NCBI GenBank assembly: GCA_015654675.1
Contig: JAATGM010000035.1
Location: forward strand, 1-64,000
DNA: 64,000 bases
Source of the DNA: Planctomycetota bacterium
Lineage (GTDB): Bacteria; Planctomycetota; Phycisphaerae; UBA1845; UTPLA1
Reading direction: 5' to 3'
Part shown: one piece after another, positions 19,263 to 28,332 of the stretch
How positions within the stretch are numbered: the first letter of the stretch is position 1
Layout: each line of letters begins with the position of its first letter
Translations under genes and position numbers: made by a program
Notes under the pieces: generated by a model
Database searches by the model: none
Told to the model about the DNA's origin: nothing
The model's input: only the letters and a program-made list of their open reading frames with translations

Positions 19263-19781
19263 ATGGGTGCACAAACACCGGTCTCTGGCGGTTCCGACGT
19301 GGCGGTGAACATCCCCGCGCGTCGTGGTCCCCTGTCCGGCGCACTCGGCCTGCTCGTCGTCGTCGTCCTGCTCTCCGTCGCCGGCTTCTCAACCTACAAA
19401 CTTTTCACCGCACCACCCGATGCCCCCGCTCAGCCGCAATTCGTCGAAGCCATCTGCTCCGTCACATTGAAGCATTTCTCGCATCAGCGTGAAGCCGGCG
19501 AGAACTACCCCTTCTATTCGCCGTTCACCAAAGAGCGGACTGCCTATCCCGCGGAAATGTGCTACTGGACGAGGGATGGAAAGGCCAAGTCCGAACCGAC
19601 TTACGTTCTGCTGAACGAATACATCAAGAAGCCCGGGCCGACCATCTGCCCGGATTGCGGCCGTCTCGTCGAGGCCCATAACCCCCCGCCGCCTCCCGAG
19701 TTGATGGCTGCGGCTAAATCGGGCGCCCCCTCACAGCCCGCCCCCGCCGGAGCCGTGAATGCACGAAGCCCAAACAACTAA
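19263..19781 (+). CDS. Single-pass membrane protein with conserved cysteines (first of a tandem pair)
   Basis: A 172-residue protein with one membrane helix (ALGLLVVVVLLSVAGFSTY, about residues 25-43) and a downstream domain containing EAICSVTLKHFSH, PAEMCYWTRDGKAK and GPTICPDCGRLVEAHNPPPP. The four cysteines plus histidine could bind zinc. The next gene has the same pattern, so the two are paralogues. I do not recognise the family. The upstream region carries a TATCAT-like -10 near 19223, so it may have its own promoter although it follows the Bat operon. The ATG at 19263 lacks a strong ribosome-binding site. Confidence 0.75.
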   Translation: MGAQTPVSGGSDVAVNIPARRGPLSGALGLLVVVVLLSVAGFSTYKLFTAPPDAPAQPQFVEAICSVTLKHFSHQREAGENYPFYSPFTKERTAYPAEMCYWTRDGKAKSEPTYVLLNEYIKKPGPTICPDCGRLVEAHNPPPPPELMAAAKSGAPSQPAPAGAVNARSPNN

Positions 19782-20211
19782 ACAGCCGTCACAGTTCCGC
19801 CAGCTCATGGCCGGCCCATTGGGAATGGTGCTGGGTGTCGTCATGCTCGCAGCCGCCGGCGTCGTGATATGGTTTTTCTTCCACGGGACCGATGCAGGCG
19901 ACGCGTCCGCCAACCGGAATTTCATGTGCTCCGAAACGAATAAGCCCTTCAACCACCGAATCGAGGATGGCGAAACGTATCCCATTATCTCCCCGTTCAC
20001 GAAACGCCCGACCGGCTTTCCAGCCGAAAGGTGCTATTGGACAAAAGATGGCAAGGCAAAACTTAACCCGACACTGGTTATACTGAATACGTACCTTGAG
20101 AAGGACGGCCCGACGATTTGTCCCGATTGCGGCAAGATCGTGAGGCCCCACAATCCGCCACCACCGGCAGAAGCAATGGAAGAGGCAAAACAAGCGAACA
20201 GGCAAAGCTAG
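19759..20211 (+). CDS. Single-pass membrane protein with conserved cysteines (second of a tandem pair)
   Basis: A 150-residue paralogue of the preceding gene, overlapping it by 23 bases. It has one membrane helix (MVLGVVMLAAAGVVIWFFF), then NFMCSETNKPFNHRIEDGE, PAERCYWTKDGKAK and GPTICPDCGKIVRPHNPPPP. The shared positions are C-S, FxH, YP(x)2SPFTK, CYWTxDGKAK, TICPDCG and HNPPPP. This suggests a small metal-binding ectodomain or cytoplasmic domain duplicated in tandem. Function unknown. The long overlap implies coupled translation and perhaps a heterodimer. Confidence 0.78.
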   Translation: MHEAQTTKQPSQFRQLMAGPLGMVLGVVMLAAAGVVIWFFFHGTDAGDASANRNFMCSETNKPFNHRIEDGETYPIISPFTKRPTGFPAERCYWTKDGKAKLNPTLVILNTYLEKDGPTICPDCGKIVRPHNPPPPAEAMEEAKQANRQS

Positions 20212-20228
20212 CACCCGAGGATTCGAGT

Positions 20229-21374
20229 ATGCGCAATTCAGTCCAGACGCGATCCTGTAGTCGATGTGTTCGCAATGCCTTCACCCTCATCGAACTGCTG
20301 GTCGTCATTTCAATCATCGCACTATTGATTTCAATCCTCCTTCCCCAGCTCGCCTCCGCCCGGCGCGTCGCCCGTCGTGTTTACTGCAACACCAACCTGC
20401 GCTCGACGATCCAGGCCATGCAGAACTATGCCACCAGCAATGACGATTCCATCGCCGGCTCACCTAATACGACCGGCACCTATCTGAAAGTCCGGGCGTT
20501 GATCGCCCCCGGATCTGTTTCGGCGTTTTCGTTTCCAGGTCCGGCGACCAGCCCTTGGGACTTCATGGGACCTCTCGCTCGCGAAAACGGCATGGAAGAC
20601 GTCATGACCGAGAATCTGCCGCGCCGCTATGACATCCTCCGCCGAATCAAGAGCTACCAGTGCGCGGAAAACAACATTCTTGCCGGTCCCTACTCTTCTT
20701 TGCCGGCTGCGCAATTCTCAACCGGCCCGATGATCGCGCAGAATACATGTCGAAACTTTATGTATCTGGGCGACGTCGGCCGACTAACCGTCCCGCAGAC
20801 GGAACCTCTGCCGCCCTTGGTTGATCAACTCGACCAGCCGCAATTCGATGTCATTGCCGGCAGTTGGGAGGAGAGACTGCCTAAGAGTTATTCGCCGCGA
20901 CTTTCAGTGCTCGGCGACGCCTCGATGAAGGTCTTCGTTGGAGATGGCGCGCGTTACTCCACCGTCAGCATCCAACCCGACTACGACATTGGACTTGCAT
21001 CGTCGTACGGTTCGGCCTACTCGGATTCCGGGCCATACACAACCTTTTCGAGATCATGGGACCGCACGGGAGCGCCCGGCAATCTCTTCGCCGCACAGGC
21101 CTGCACAACGCCTGGCTGGGTCGATGCTCGGCAATACGGATATCGACACAGCACGCAAATCACGCCGGGGTGCGCTGCCGCACCGAACACCTACGTAGGT
21201 AATTTTGGATTCTTTGATGGACACGCGGAATCTTTGGGTGATCTCAAGTCCGCAAATCCGTTCATGTGGCTGCCGGCACGCAGTACATTGACGGTCAACT
21301 CATCAATGCACCCCGATGTACAACGCGAGTATGCCGCCAGCATCATCAGTGGAAAAATGAACATCAACAACTGA
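20229..21374 (+). CDS. Type II secretion-like pseudopilin (prepilin N-terminal methylation motif)
   Basis: A 381-residue protein whose N-terminus, after a short basic leader, reads AFTLIELLVVISIIALLISI. This is a prepilin peptidase site followed by the hydrophobic helix, in the form found in many copies per genome in Planctomycetota. Near the C-terminus is VGNFGFFDGHAESL, the FxDGH motif of the planctomycete pseudopilin-like families. GAGG lies about 8 bases before the ATG at 20229. It probably assembles into a pseudopilus or is an exported surface protein. The gene is a little less GC-rich than its neighbours. Confidence 0.88.
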   Translation: MRNSVQTRSCSRCVRNAFTLIELLVVISIIALLISILLPQLASARRVARRVYCNTNLRSTIQAMQNYATSNDDSIAGSPNTTGTYLKVRALIAPGSVSAFSFPGPATSPWDFMGPLARENGMEDVMTENLPRRYDILRRIKSYQCAENNILAGPYSSLPAAQFSTGPMIAQNTCRNFMYLGDVGRLTVPQTEPLPPLVDQLDQPQFDVIAGSWEERLPKSYSPRLSVLGDASMKVFVGDGARYSTVSIQPDYDIGLASSYGSAYSDSGPYTTFSRSWDRTGAPGNLFAAQACTTPGWVDARQYGYRHSTQITPGCAAAPNTYVGNFGFFDGHAESLGDLKSANPFMWLPARSTLTVNSSMHPDVQREYAASIISGKMNINN

Positions 21375-21508
21375 AGCACCCGCTCGAATGCCGGTATTCC
21401 AGGGGATCGCGGGGCGCGACCAGTTTGAACTTCCAATACATCCGCGGGTATCCTGATATCTGATATCTGAGGAACCCGTATTCTCACCCCCCACAAGAGG
21501 TGCTCGCC

Positions 21509-23521
21509 ATGCGCCCGTTCAGTCATCGGCCCGCGTTCCTTGCGGCACTCGCGCTCAGCTTCATCCCCCTCCCGGCCCTCCGCGCCGCCGAAAAGCACCG
21601 CGACTCCGCCGCCCTCTTCTCCGCCGCCGCCTACGAAAAGCATATCCGCTATCTCGCCTCCGACGAGCTCGCCGGCCGCGGCATCGGTCCTCCCGGAATC
21701 GACGAAGCCGCCAAATACATCTCCGAGCAATTCGAGTCCCTCGGCGTCACCCCCGCCGGGACCGACGGCTACTTCCAGCCCTTCACCGTCTCCGTTACCA
21801 ATCGCATCGGAGACAACACCCGCCTCGCCGTCCGCGGCGAAGATCGCTCCGTCCTTGAACTGAACCGCGACTTTGTCCCCCTTCCCTTCTCGAAGAAAGG
21901 CGGCTTCGACGGCCCGGTCGTCTTCGTCGGCTACGGCATCGACGACTCAGACGACAAGAAATACAACGATTACGAAGACGTCGACGTCAAGGGCAAGGTC
22001 GTCCTCATGCTCCGCTACCAGCCCGCCTGGTGGACCGCAGGAGATGACGACGACAACAAGTCATCCCCCGAAGACCGCCCGCGCCGCCGCGACCGCTCGC
22101 CGCAATCCTTCTTCATGACCAAGGCCGGCCAGGCCATCAAACACGGCGCCAAGGCCATCCTCATCGTCAACCCCGCGACCCTCACCGGCAAAGCCCCGCC
22201 CGACAAACTCTACGACTTCACCGCCGGCCGCGCCCCCGCCGTCGCCATCCCCATGATGAACATCACCCGCCGCGCCGCCGACGACATGCTCGCCGACGCC
22301 GACCTCCCCTCCATCCGTCAGCTCCAGCGCGCCATCGAAAAGCACAAGTCCCCGGCCTCGGTCGAATTGAAGGGCGTATCAGTCAACGGCTATGTCGACA
22401 TCGATAAGCAAAAGACCCCGGTGAAAAATGTCATCGGCCTCATCCGCGGCAAAGGCCCGCTCGCCGACGAATTTGTCGTCGTCGGAGCCCACTACGACCA
22501 CCTCGGCATCACCCGCAACTGGCGCAAACCCAATGACACCAAGGAATACATCCACAACGGCGCCGACGACAACGCGTCCGGAACTACTGGCCTGATCATC
22601 CTCGCCCAGGCCCTCAAGGCCGGTCCGCCGCTCAAACGCAGCGTGCTGCTCATGGCTTTCACCGGCGAAGAAAGCGGTCTCCTCGGTTCCAAACATTGGG
22701 TCGATCACCCCACCATCCCCATCAAGGAGGTCGTGGCCATGCTCAACATGGACATGATCGGCCGCCTGAAAGACGACATTCTCCAGGTCGGCGGCATGGG
22801 CACTGGCGTTGGTTTCAAAGACCTCGTGGACAAGTTCGCCGAAAAGTACGATCTCACCATCCACAACGGCGGCGGCGGACGTGGCCCGAGCGACCACTCC
22901 TCGTTCTACGGCGCCGATATCCCGGTCCTCTTCTTCTTCACCGGAATGCACCCCCAATACCACGCCCCGGATGACGACGTCGAACTGATCAATGCCGAAG
23001 GCGCCTGCCGCGTCACCCACCTCGTCGCCGACTTGCTCGACGAAATCGCCGACGCCGACGACCGCCCCGAGTTCAAGAAGGACTCGACCCGCTTCAGCCC
23101 CGAGCGCCAGAAAGACGGCAGCCCGCGGGATGAAGGCCGTAAGACCGACGCCAAGAAGCCCGCCAAGGCGGAACAAAAATCCGTTCACGACAACGCCCCG
23201 AACGACGACTCAGACGACTCCCGACCGGCCATGCCGCGCGTCCGCCTCGGCATCGCGCCCGGCAACTACGGTGACGCGGAAGGCAAGGGCTTGCCCATCG
23301 AGTACGTCGTCGAAGGCGGCCCCGCCGAACGCGCCGGCCTCCGCGACAAAGATCGCATCATCAAAATCGGCGACCGCGAAGTCACTGACATCAGCACTTA
23401 CATGTCTGCCCTGGCGCGTTTTAAACCCGGCGACAAAGTCAAAGTCGTCGTGCTGCGCGGCGAAAAGGAAATGACCTTCACCATCCAGCTCGACGAATCC
23501 CGCCGCAGCCAGAACGAATAA
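21509..23521 (+). CDS. Secreted M28-family zinc aminopeptidase with PA-like insert and C-terminal PDZ
   Basis: A 670-residue exported peptidase: signal peptide (FLAALALSFIPLPALRAAE), then FVGYGIDDSDDKKYNDYED in a PA-like region. The M28 catalytic domain carries all the usual zinc and catalytic motifs: VVGAHYDHLG, GADDNASGT, FTGEESGLLGS, NMDMIGR and FFFTGMHPQYHAPDDD. A linker rich in D, K and E leads to a PDZ domain (VVEGGPAERAGLRDKDRI). The likely activity is removal of N-terminal amino acids from peptides outside the cytoplasm. ATG at 21509 follows AAGAGG by 8 bases; an in-frame GTG at 21500 is less likely. Confidence 0.9.
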   Translation: MRPFSHRPAFLAALALSFIPLPALRAAEKHRDSAALFSAAAYEKHIRYLASDELAGRGIGPPGIDEAAKYISEQFESLGVTPAGTDGYFQPFTVSVTNRIGDNTRLAVRGEDRSVLELNRDFVPLPFSKKGGFDGPVVFVGYGIDDSDDKKYNDYEDVDVKGKVVLMLRYQPAWWTAGDDDDNKSSPEDRPRRRDRSPQSFFMTKAGQAIKHGAKAILIVNPATLTGKAPPDKLYDFTAGRAPAVAIPMMNITRRAADDMLADADLPSIRQLQRAIEKHKSPASVELKGVSVNGYVDIDKQKTPVKNVIGLIRGKGPLADEFVVVGAHYDHLGITRNWRKPNDTKEYIHNGADDNASGTTGLIILAQALKAGPPLKRSVLLMAFTGEESGLLGSKHWVDHPTIPIKEVVAMLNMDMIGRLKDDILQVGGMGTGVGFKDLVDKFAEKYDLTIHNGGGGRGPSDHSSFYGADIPVLFFFTGMHPQYHAPDDDVELINAEGACRVTHLVADLLDEIADADDRPEFKKDSTRFSPERQKDGSPRDEGRKTDAKKPAKAEQKSVHDNAPNDDSDDSRPAMPRVRLGIAPGNYGDAEGKGLPIEYVVEGGPAERAGLRDKDRIIKIGDREVTDISTYMSALARFKPGDKVKVVVLRGEKEMTFTIQLDESRRSQNE

Positions 23522-23528
23522 GCAGCCA

Positions 23529-24374
23529 ATGCCAAACAACACATCCGATCGCGACCGCGCCCACAGCGCCTACGTCGCGGTCCATTCCGGCTGGGCCCGC
23601 TGGGAGGCCCAGTTCGTCGCCTTCACCTGGCCAGTCACGCTGCGCCTCGTCCTCGAATCGCGCCTCGCCGCCGGCGCGCGCGTCCTCGACCTCGGCTGCG
23701 GAACCGGTGAGCCCGCACTTGCCTTCGCCTCCGCCATCGGCCCGACTGGCCGCGTCACCGCGACCGACCTCACCGATGAAATGCTCAGTGTCGCCCGCGA
23801 CCGCGCCGCCGCCCTTAAAATCAAAAACGTCGATTTCGTCCACACCGCCATCGAAGACCTGAACTTCCCCGCCGCCTCGTTCGATGCCGTCGTCAGTCGC
23901 TGGGGCCTCATCTTCGCCGAAGATGTCCCCGCCCAACTCCGTCGCATCCGCTCCTGGCTCCGCCCCGGCGGCCGCATCGCCCTCGCGACATGGACGCCGA
24001 TGGAAGACTCCCCCGGCTTTCACGTGATGAACCAGGCCGTCTCCCGCCTGCTCAATCTCCCACCGCCCAACCCGGACGAACCGGGTATGCAGAATCTCTC
24101 GCGCCCCGGCGCCCTCGCCGCCGCCCTCCAATCCACCGGCTACAACGACGCACACACCGAATTCGTGAACCTGTGCACCGTCGTAAGAAGCGGCCAGGAA
24201 TACTGGGAACTCTCGCGCGACACCGGCGCATCACTCCGCGCTGTTCTCAATCGCATAACCCCCGATCAGCTCACCCAGCTCACCCGCGAAGTCTCCGACG
24301 CCGTCGAACGCTTCCGCTCCGGCGAACTCCTTCGCATCCCGGCCCTCGCACAGGTCGGCTCGGCCAGCGCATGA
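23529..24374 (+). CDS. Class I SAM-dependent methyltransferase
   Basis: A 281-residue protein with the SAM-binding motif GARVLDLGCGTGEPALAFA (about residues 46-64), motif II acidic residue in TATDLTDEMLSVARDRA, and post-motif VSRWGLIFAEDVPAQLRRI. The arrangement matches Methyltransf_11/25 enzymes of the UbiE/CoQ5-like type. The substrate is not predictable. It starts seven bases after the peptidase stop, so it is probably cotranscribed with it. Confidence 0.88.
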   Translation: MPNNTSDRDRAHSAYVAVHSGWARWEAQFVAFTWPVTLRLVLESRLAAGARVLDLGCGTGEPALAFASAIGPTGRVTATDLTDEMLSVARDRAAALKIKNVDFVHTAIEDLNFPAASFDAVVSRWGLIFAEDVPAQLRRIRSWLRPGGRIALATWTPMEDSPGFHVMNQAVSRLLNLPPPNPDEPGMQNLSRPGALAAALQSTGYNDAHTEFVNLCTVVRSGQEYWELSRDTGASLRAVLNRITPDQLTQLTREVSDAVERFRSGELLRIPALAQVGSASA

Positions 24375-24407
24375 CAGGCCCGCCCATTTCCGTTCTCATT
24401 TAGAAGC

Positions 24408-25604
24408 ATGCCCGCCGATTCCCAGCACGTCCTCATCATCGCCGCCGGCGCGGCCGACGAGCCCGTCGAAATCCTCGACGGCCGCACCCCGCTTGAAGCC
24501 GCTTCGACGCCCGCCCTCGACGAAATCGCCGCCAGCGGCAGGCTCGGAACCATCCGCACCATTCCCCCCGGCTTCGCCGCCTCGCGCGACGTCGCAACCC
24601 TCGCCCTCTTCGGCTACGACATCCGCGACAGCTACAGCGGCTACGCCGGCCTCGAAGCCCTCGGCCGCCGCATCATCCTCCGCGAACACGAACTCGCCTT
24701 CCGCGCCAACCTCGTCAACATCACCGATGGCATCCTGGTTGACGTCAACGCCGGCGGCGTCACCGGCGACGAAGCCTCCGAACTCGTCATCGCCCTCGAA
24801 CAAGCCCTCGCCCCCAAAGGCGTGCGCTTCCACGCCGGCCTCGCCCATCGCGCCATGATGCTCACGACCAACGCGTGGGACCAAACCGTCTGCACGCCCG
24901 CCCACGACATGATCGGCGAACGCATCGATCGCCACTGGCCCAGCGGCCGCGGCGGACGCGAGCTCCGCGATCTGATCCAGTCCGCCCAGACCGTTCTCGC
25001 CGCGCACCCGCTCAATCGCGCCCGCGTAACCGCCGGCCGCCCTCCCGCGAACTCGATCTGGCCCTGGGGCCAGGGCGTGCTGCCCCGCGTGCAACGCTTC
25101 CGCGAACGCTGGCGATTACGCGGCGCAGCCGTCGGCGCAGTCGACCTCTTCCGCGGCGTAGCCCGCCTCGCCGGCCTCAATGTGCTCGACATCCCCGGCG
25201 CGACCGGCAGCACCGACACCGATTACGCCGCGAAAGCCGCCACCGCCACTGCCGCCTTGGACGACCACGACGTCGTCATTATCCACATCGAAGCCCCCTA
25301 CGAAGCCGCCCTCGCCGGCGACGCCCCCGCTAAGGTCCGCGCCATCGAAAGCATCGACGCCCGCATCGTCCAACCCGTCCTCGATCGCATCTCCCGCGCC
25401 GAGCGCTGGAGTCTCGCCTTCGTCGCCGACCTGCCCGTCAGCACCGAGCGCCGCCGCCAGGGCAGCGAGGCCGTTCCCCTTTGCCTCGCCGGCACGGCCG
25501 TCGCCGCCTCCGCCCGGCGCGACTTCGGCGAATCCGCCGCCCGCCAGTCCGACCTCCACATCGACCACGGCTGGGACTTCATGGAGTACTTCCTCCGCGT
25601 CTGA
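24408..25604 (+). CDS. ApgM-type phosphoglycerate mutase homologue with a degraded active site
   Basis: A 398-residue member of the archaeal-type 2,3-bisphosphoglycerate-independent phosphoglycerate mutase family. The scaffold is well kept: GRTPLEAASTPALDEIA, GRPPANSIWPWGQG, AVDLFRGVARLAG and GATGSTDTDYAAK. By alignment from memory, six of the seven metal/nucleophile positions differ: Ala13 for the Asp of DGxxD, Arg60 for the Ser nucleophile, Tyr298 and Leu302 for the DxxxH pair, Leu342 for the His of DH, and Gln351 for the last His. Only Asp341 remains. It is therefore probably not a mutase, but a pseudoenzyme or a protein with a new activity. It could bind phospho-sugars or regulate the real enzyme. 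Confidence 0.8.
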   Translation: MPADSQHVLIIAAGAADEPVEILDGRTPLEAASTPALDEIAASGRLGTIRTIPPGFAASRDVATLALFGYDIRDSYSGYAGLEALGRRIILREHELAFRANLVNITDGILVDVNAGGVTGDEASELVIALEQALAPKGVRFHAGLAHRAMMLTTNAWDQTVCTPAHDMIGERIDRHWPSGRGGRELRDLIQSAQTVLAAHPLNRARVTAGRPPANSIWPWGQGVLPRVQRFRERWRLRGAAVGAVDLFRGVARLAGLNVLDIPGATGSTDTDYAAKAATATAALDDHDVVIIHIEAPYEAALAGDAPAKVRAIESIDARIVQPVLDRISRAERWSLAFVADLPVSTERRRQGSEAVPLCLAGTAVAASARRDFGESAARQSDLHIDHGWDFMEYFLRV

Positions 25605-25633
25605 CGCCCAGGCCGCCCGCCGCGCCGCGCGCA

Positions 25634-25639
25634 TATACT
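25634..25639 (+). promoter_or_regulatory. Possible -10 element of the HtrA-type protease gene
   Basis: TATACT at 25634-25639 lies about 25 bases before the ATG at 25665, and an AGGAG ribosome-binding site lies between them. No matching -35 is visible. Confidence 0.35.
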
Positions 25640-25664
25640 TCCCCAACTCTAGGAGTCGTTTCCC

Positions 25665-26690
25665 ATGCCGCGCATCGACGAAGCCCCGGCCCGATTGCTC
25701 CAGCTAATCCACTCGCAGTCCGAACCCAACAATACCGCCGCGACCCCCACCGGCGCTTCTGTCGCTGCCGACGCCAACCTCCTCGACGCCTACTCGCAAG
25801 CCGTCGTCAACGTCGTCGATCACGCATCCCCCTGCGTCATCGGTGTCTCGCCCCGCGGTAACGGCCGCGGCGGTCAGGGTAGCGGCTTCCTCCTCACACC
25901 TGACGGCTACGCCCTGACCAACAGCCATGTCGTCCACGGCCGCGCCAAACTCCGCGGCACGACGCGCGAAGGCGATGATCTCGACGCCACCCTCGTCGGC
26001 GACGACCCCGCCACCGACCTCGCCCTCATCCGCCTCGAAGCCCGCGACCTGCCCTTCGCTCAGCTCGGTGAGTCCGAAGCGCTCCGCGCCGGCCAGCTCG
26101 TCATCGCCCTCGGCAACCCACTCGGTTTTCAGTCCACCGTCTCCACCGGCGTCGTCTCAGCCGTTGGTCGCGCCATGCGAAGCCAGGAAGGCCGCCTCAT
26201 TGAAAACATCATTCAACACACCGCCCCGCTGAACCCCGGCAACTCCGGCGGCCCGCTGCTCGACTCGCGCGGCCGCGTCGTGGGCGTCAACACCGCAATC
26301 ATCCATATGGCCCAGGGCCTCGGATTCGCCGTCCCCGCCGCCACCGCGCGCTGGGTCGTCGGCGAGCTGATCACTCACGGCCGCGTCCGTCGCCCCTATC
26401 TCGGCATTTCCGTTGGTGTCGCCCCGCTCAACCGCCGCCTCGCCCGCGAACTCGACCTGCTCAACGACCACGCCGTTGAGGTCAACGCCGCCGACCCCAA
26501 CGGACCCGCCGCCCGCGCCGGCATCAGCGCCGGCGACCTCATCGTCGCCATCGACGACCGCATCGTCGCCACCGTCGACGATCTGCACCGCGCCCTTACC
26601 CGCGCCCCCGCCGGCCAGGTCCTTACGCTCACCGTCGTCCGCGACGATCGCCGCATTGAGGTGCCAGTCGAGATTCGATTCCCCGACTGA
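25665..26690 (+). CDS. HtrA/DegP-like serine protease with one PDZ domain
   Basis: A 341-residue S1C protease. The catalytic triad is visible as TNSHVV (His), DLALIRLE (Asp) and NPGNSGGPLLD (Ser). One PDZ domain follows (RPYLGISVGVAPLNRRL, then AGISAGDLIVAIDDR). Unlike most HtrA proteins there is no signal peptide or membrane anchor at the N-terminus (MPRIDEAPARLLQLIHSQ), so it may act in the cytoplasm. AGGAG lies about nine bases before the ATG. Substrates are probably misfolded proteins. Confidence 0.88.
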   Translation: MPRIDEAPARLLQLIHSQSEPNNTAATPTGASVAADANLLDAYSQAVVNVVDHASPCVIGVSPRGNGRGGQGSGFLLTPDGYALTNSHVVHGRAKLRGTTREGDDLDATLVGDDPATDLALIRLEARDLPFAQLGESEALRAGQLVIALGNPLGFQSTVSTGVVSAVGRAMRSQEGRLIENIIQHTAPLNPGNSGGPLLDSRGRVVGVNTAIIHMAQGLGFAVPAATARWVVGELITHGRVRRPYLGISVGVAPLNRRLARELDLLNDHAVEVNAADPNGPAARAGISAGDLIVAIDDRIVATVDDLHRALTRAPAGQVLTLTVVRDDRRIEVPVEIRFPD

Positions 26691-26735
26691 CCCGCACTAT
26701 CGAGTCGTGTTGCCCGCCGATAGCATGCGCTGACA

Positions 26736-28319
26736 ATGAACGCCGCCGCCGACACCGAACGCGACTACTTCCGCTTCTGCCCCGGCGAAGAACAGATCAA
26801 GCTTTCCAACGCCGTCTGCCGCGGCCGCCGCCGCACCAATTTCATCAAGTGCAAGGGCTGCCAGTTCAACGACGACGAACGCGAAGCCGCCCGCATCCAA
26901 CAAGCCGGCCCGACTCCCGATCCCAACGACGCCCTCGCAAAACTCTTCAAGGCCTACGACGTCCGCGGAATCGTCCCCGATCCGCTCAACGAAACCGCCG
27001 CCTGGCGAATCGGCTACGCCGCTGCCCAATTCCTCCGCACCAAAATCAACGCCGCCGACATGGCCTCACCCAACGCCCGCACCGTCGTCTCCGGCCGAGA
27101 CATGCGCACCCACAGCCCCGAGCTTCAGGCCGCCCTCGTCGATGGCATCCGCTCCGGCGGCCTCGACGTCATCGATATCGGCCTCGTCGACACCTCGCAG
27201 ATCTATTTCGCCGTCAATCATTTCTCGGCCTGCGGCGGTATCCAGACCACCGCCAGCCACAACCCAGCCAATTACAACGGCTTCAAAATCTGCGGCGCCG
27301 CCGGCCGCCCCGTCGGCGCCGGCACCGGCCTCGAATCCATCCGCGACATCGCCTGCCGCGTCCCGAAACACCGCACGGGCACGCTCGCGAAACTCACCGA
27401 CCACGACATCAGCGAGCCCTACAAACAATTCGTCCGCCGCTTCCTCAACGACAGCCCCGCGCTAAACCGCCCGCTCAAAGTCGTAGTCGACGCGTCTAAC
27501 GGCTGCGCCGGCAAGTGGTTCCCCATCCTCTTCGACGAAGTCCCCGGCCTCACGACCATCCCGCTCAACTTCGAGCACGACGGCACCTTCGTCCACGAGC
27601 CTAACCCGCTCGTCGACTCAAACCTCGCCATGCTCCGCGACGCCGTAAAGCGCGAAAAGGCCGATCTCGGCGCATGCTTCGATGGCGATGCCGATCGCTG
27701 CGCCTTCGTCGACGAAAAAGGCGGCATACTCCGCTCCGATTTCATCACCGCCCTGCTCGCTCGCGTCTTTCTCGAAAGGTCACCCGGCGCAGTGATCACC
27801 TTCGACCTCCGCTCTAGCCGCGTCGTAAAGGAAGAAATCGAAAAGGCCGGCGGCATCCCCATCCGCGATCGCGTCGGCCACGCCTTCATGAAGAAAACCC
27901 TCGCCGAACGCAACGGCGTCTTCGGCGGCGAGCTCTCCGGCCACTACTACTTCCGTGACAACTGGTTCTGCGACTCCGGCATGCTCGCCTTCGCCCACGT
28001 CGTCAATCTCCTCGCCGGCGCGACAAAGAAAATGAGCGAACTCATCAAGCCCCTCCGCCGCTACCACGCCACCGGCGAAATCAACTTCCAGAACACCGAT
28101 CCCGATGCCACCATCCAGCAAATTCTCCAGAGCTATCACGATGCCGAATGCGACCAGCTCGACGGTGTCACTGTTCAGTATCCCGATTGGTGGTTCAACG
28201 TCCGCAAGAGCAACACCGAGCCGCTCCTTCGCCTCAACCTCGAAGCCAACAACAAAAAGCTGATGGACCAGAAGCTCTCTGAAATCGCCGCCCTGCTGGG
28301 CCGCCGCGTCGCCCACTGA
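26736..28319 (+). CDS. Phosphomannomutase/phosphoglucomutase with a cysteine-containing N-terminal extension
   Basis: A 527-residue alpha-D-phosphohexomutase. Conserved parts are KAYDVRGIVPD (about residue 72), the phosphoserine loop TASHNPANYNGFK, the metal loop FDGDADRCAFVD, the sugar-binding GELSGHYYF and the phosphate-binding RKSNTEPLLRLNLE. It interconverts hexose 1- and 6-phosphates for glycogen and surface-sugar synthesis. The first 68 residues are unusual: they carry Cys15, Cys28, Cys39 and Cys42 in FRFCPGEEQ...NAVCRG...IKCKGCQF, which could form a small metal site. It starts 45 bases after the protease gene. Confidence 0.9.
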   Translation: MNAAADTERDYFRFCPGEEQIKLSNAVCRGRRRTNFIKCKGCQFNDDEREAARIQQAGPTPDPNDALAKLFKAYDVRGIVPDPLNETAAWRIGYAAAQFLRTKINAADMASPNARTVVSGRDMRTHSPELQAALVDGIRSGGLDVIDIGLVDTSQIYFAVNHFSACGGIQTTASHNPANYNGFKICGAAGRPVGAGTGLESIRDIACRVPKHRTGTLAKLTDHDISEPYKQFVRRFLNDSPALNRPLKVVVDASNGCAGKWFPILFDEVPGLTTIPLNFEHDGTFVHEPNPLVDSNLAMLRDAVKREKADLGACFDGDADRCAFVDEKGGILRSDFITALLARVFLERSPGAVITFDLRSSRVVKEEIEKAGGIPIRDRVGHAFMKKTLAERNGVFGGELSGHYYFRDNWFCDSGMLAFAHVVNLLAGATKKMSELIKPLRRYHATGEINFQNTDPDATIQQILQSYHDAECDQLDGVTVQYPDWWFNVRKSNTEPLLRLNLEANNKKLMDQKLSEIAALLGRRVAH

Positions 28320-28332
28320 ACCCGCCCGACGT

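Noticed and set aside
21440-21475. TGATATCTGATATCTGA short direct repeat before the M28 gene
   Set aside because: It is only two units of about eight bases; this is too short to interpret.
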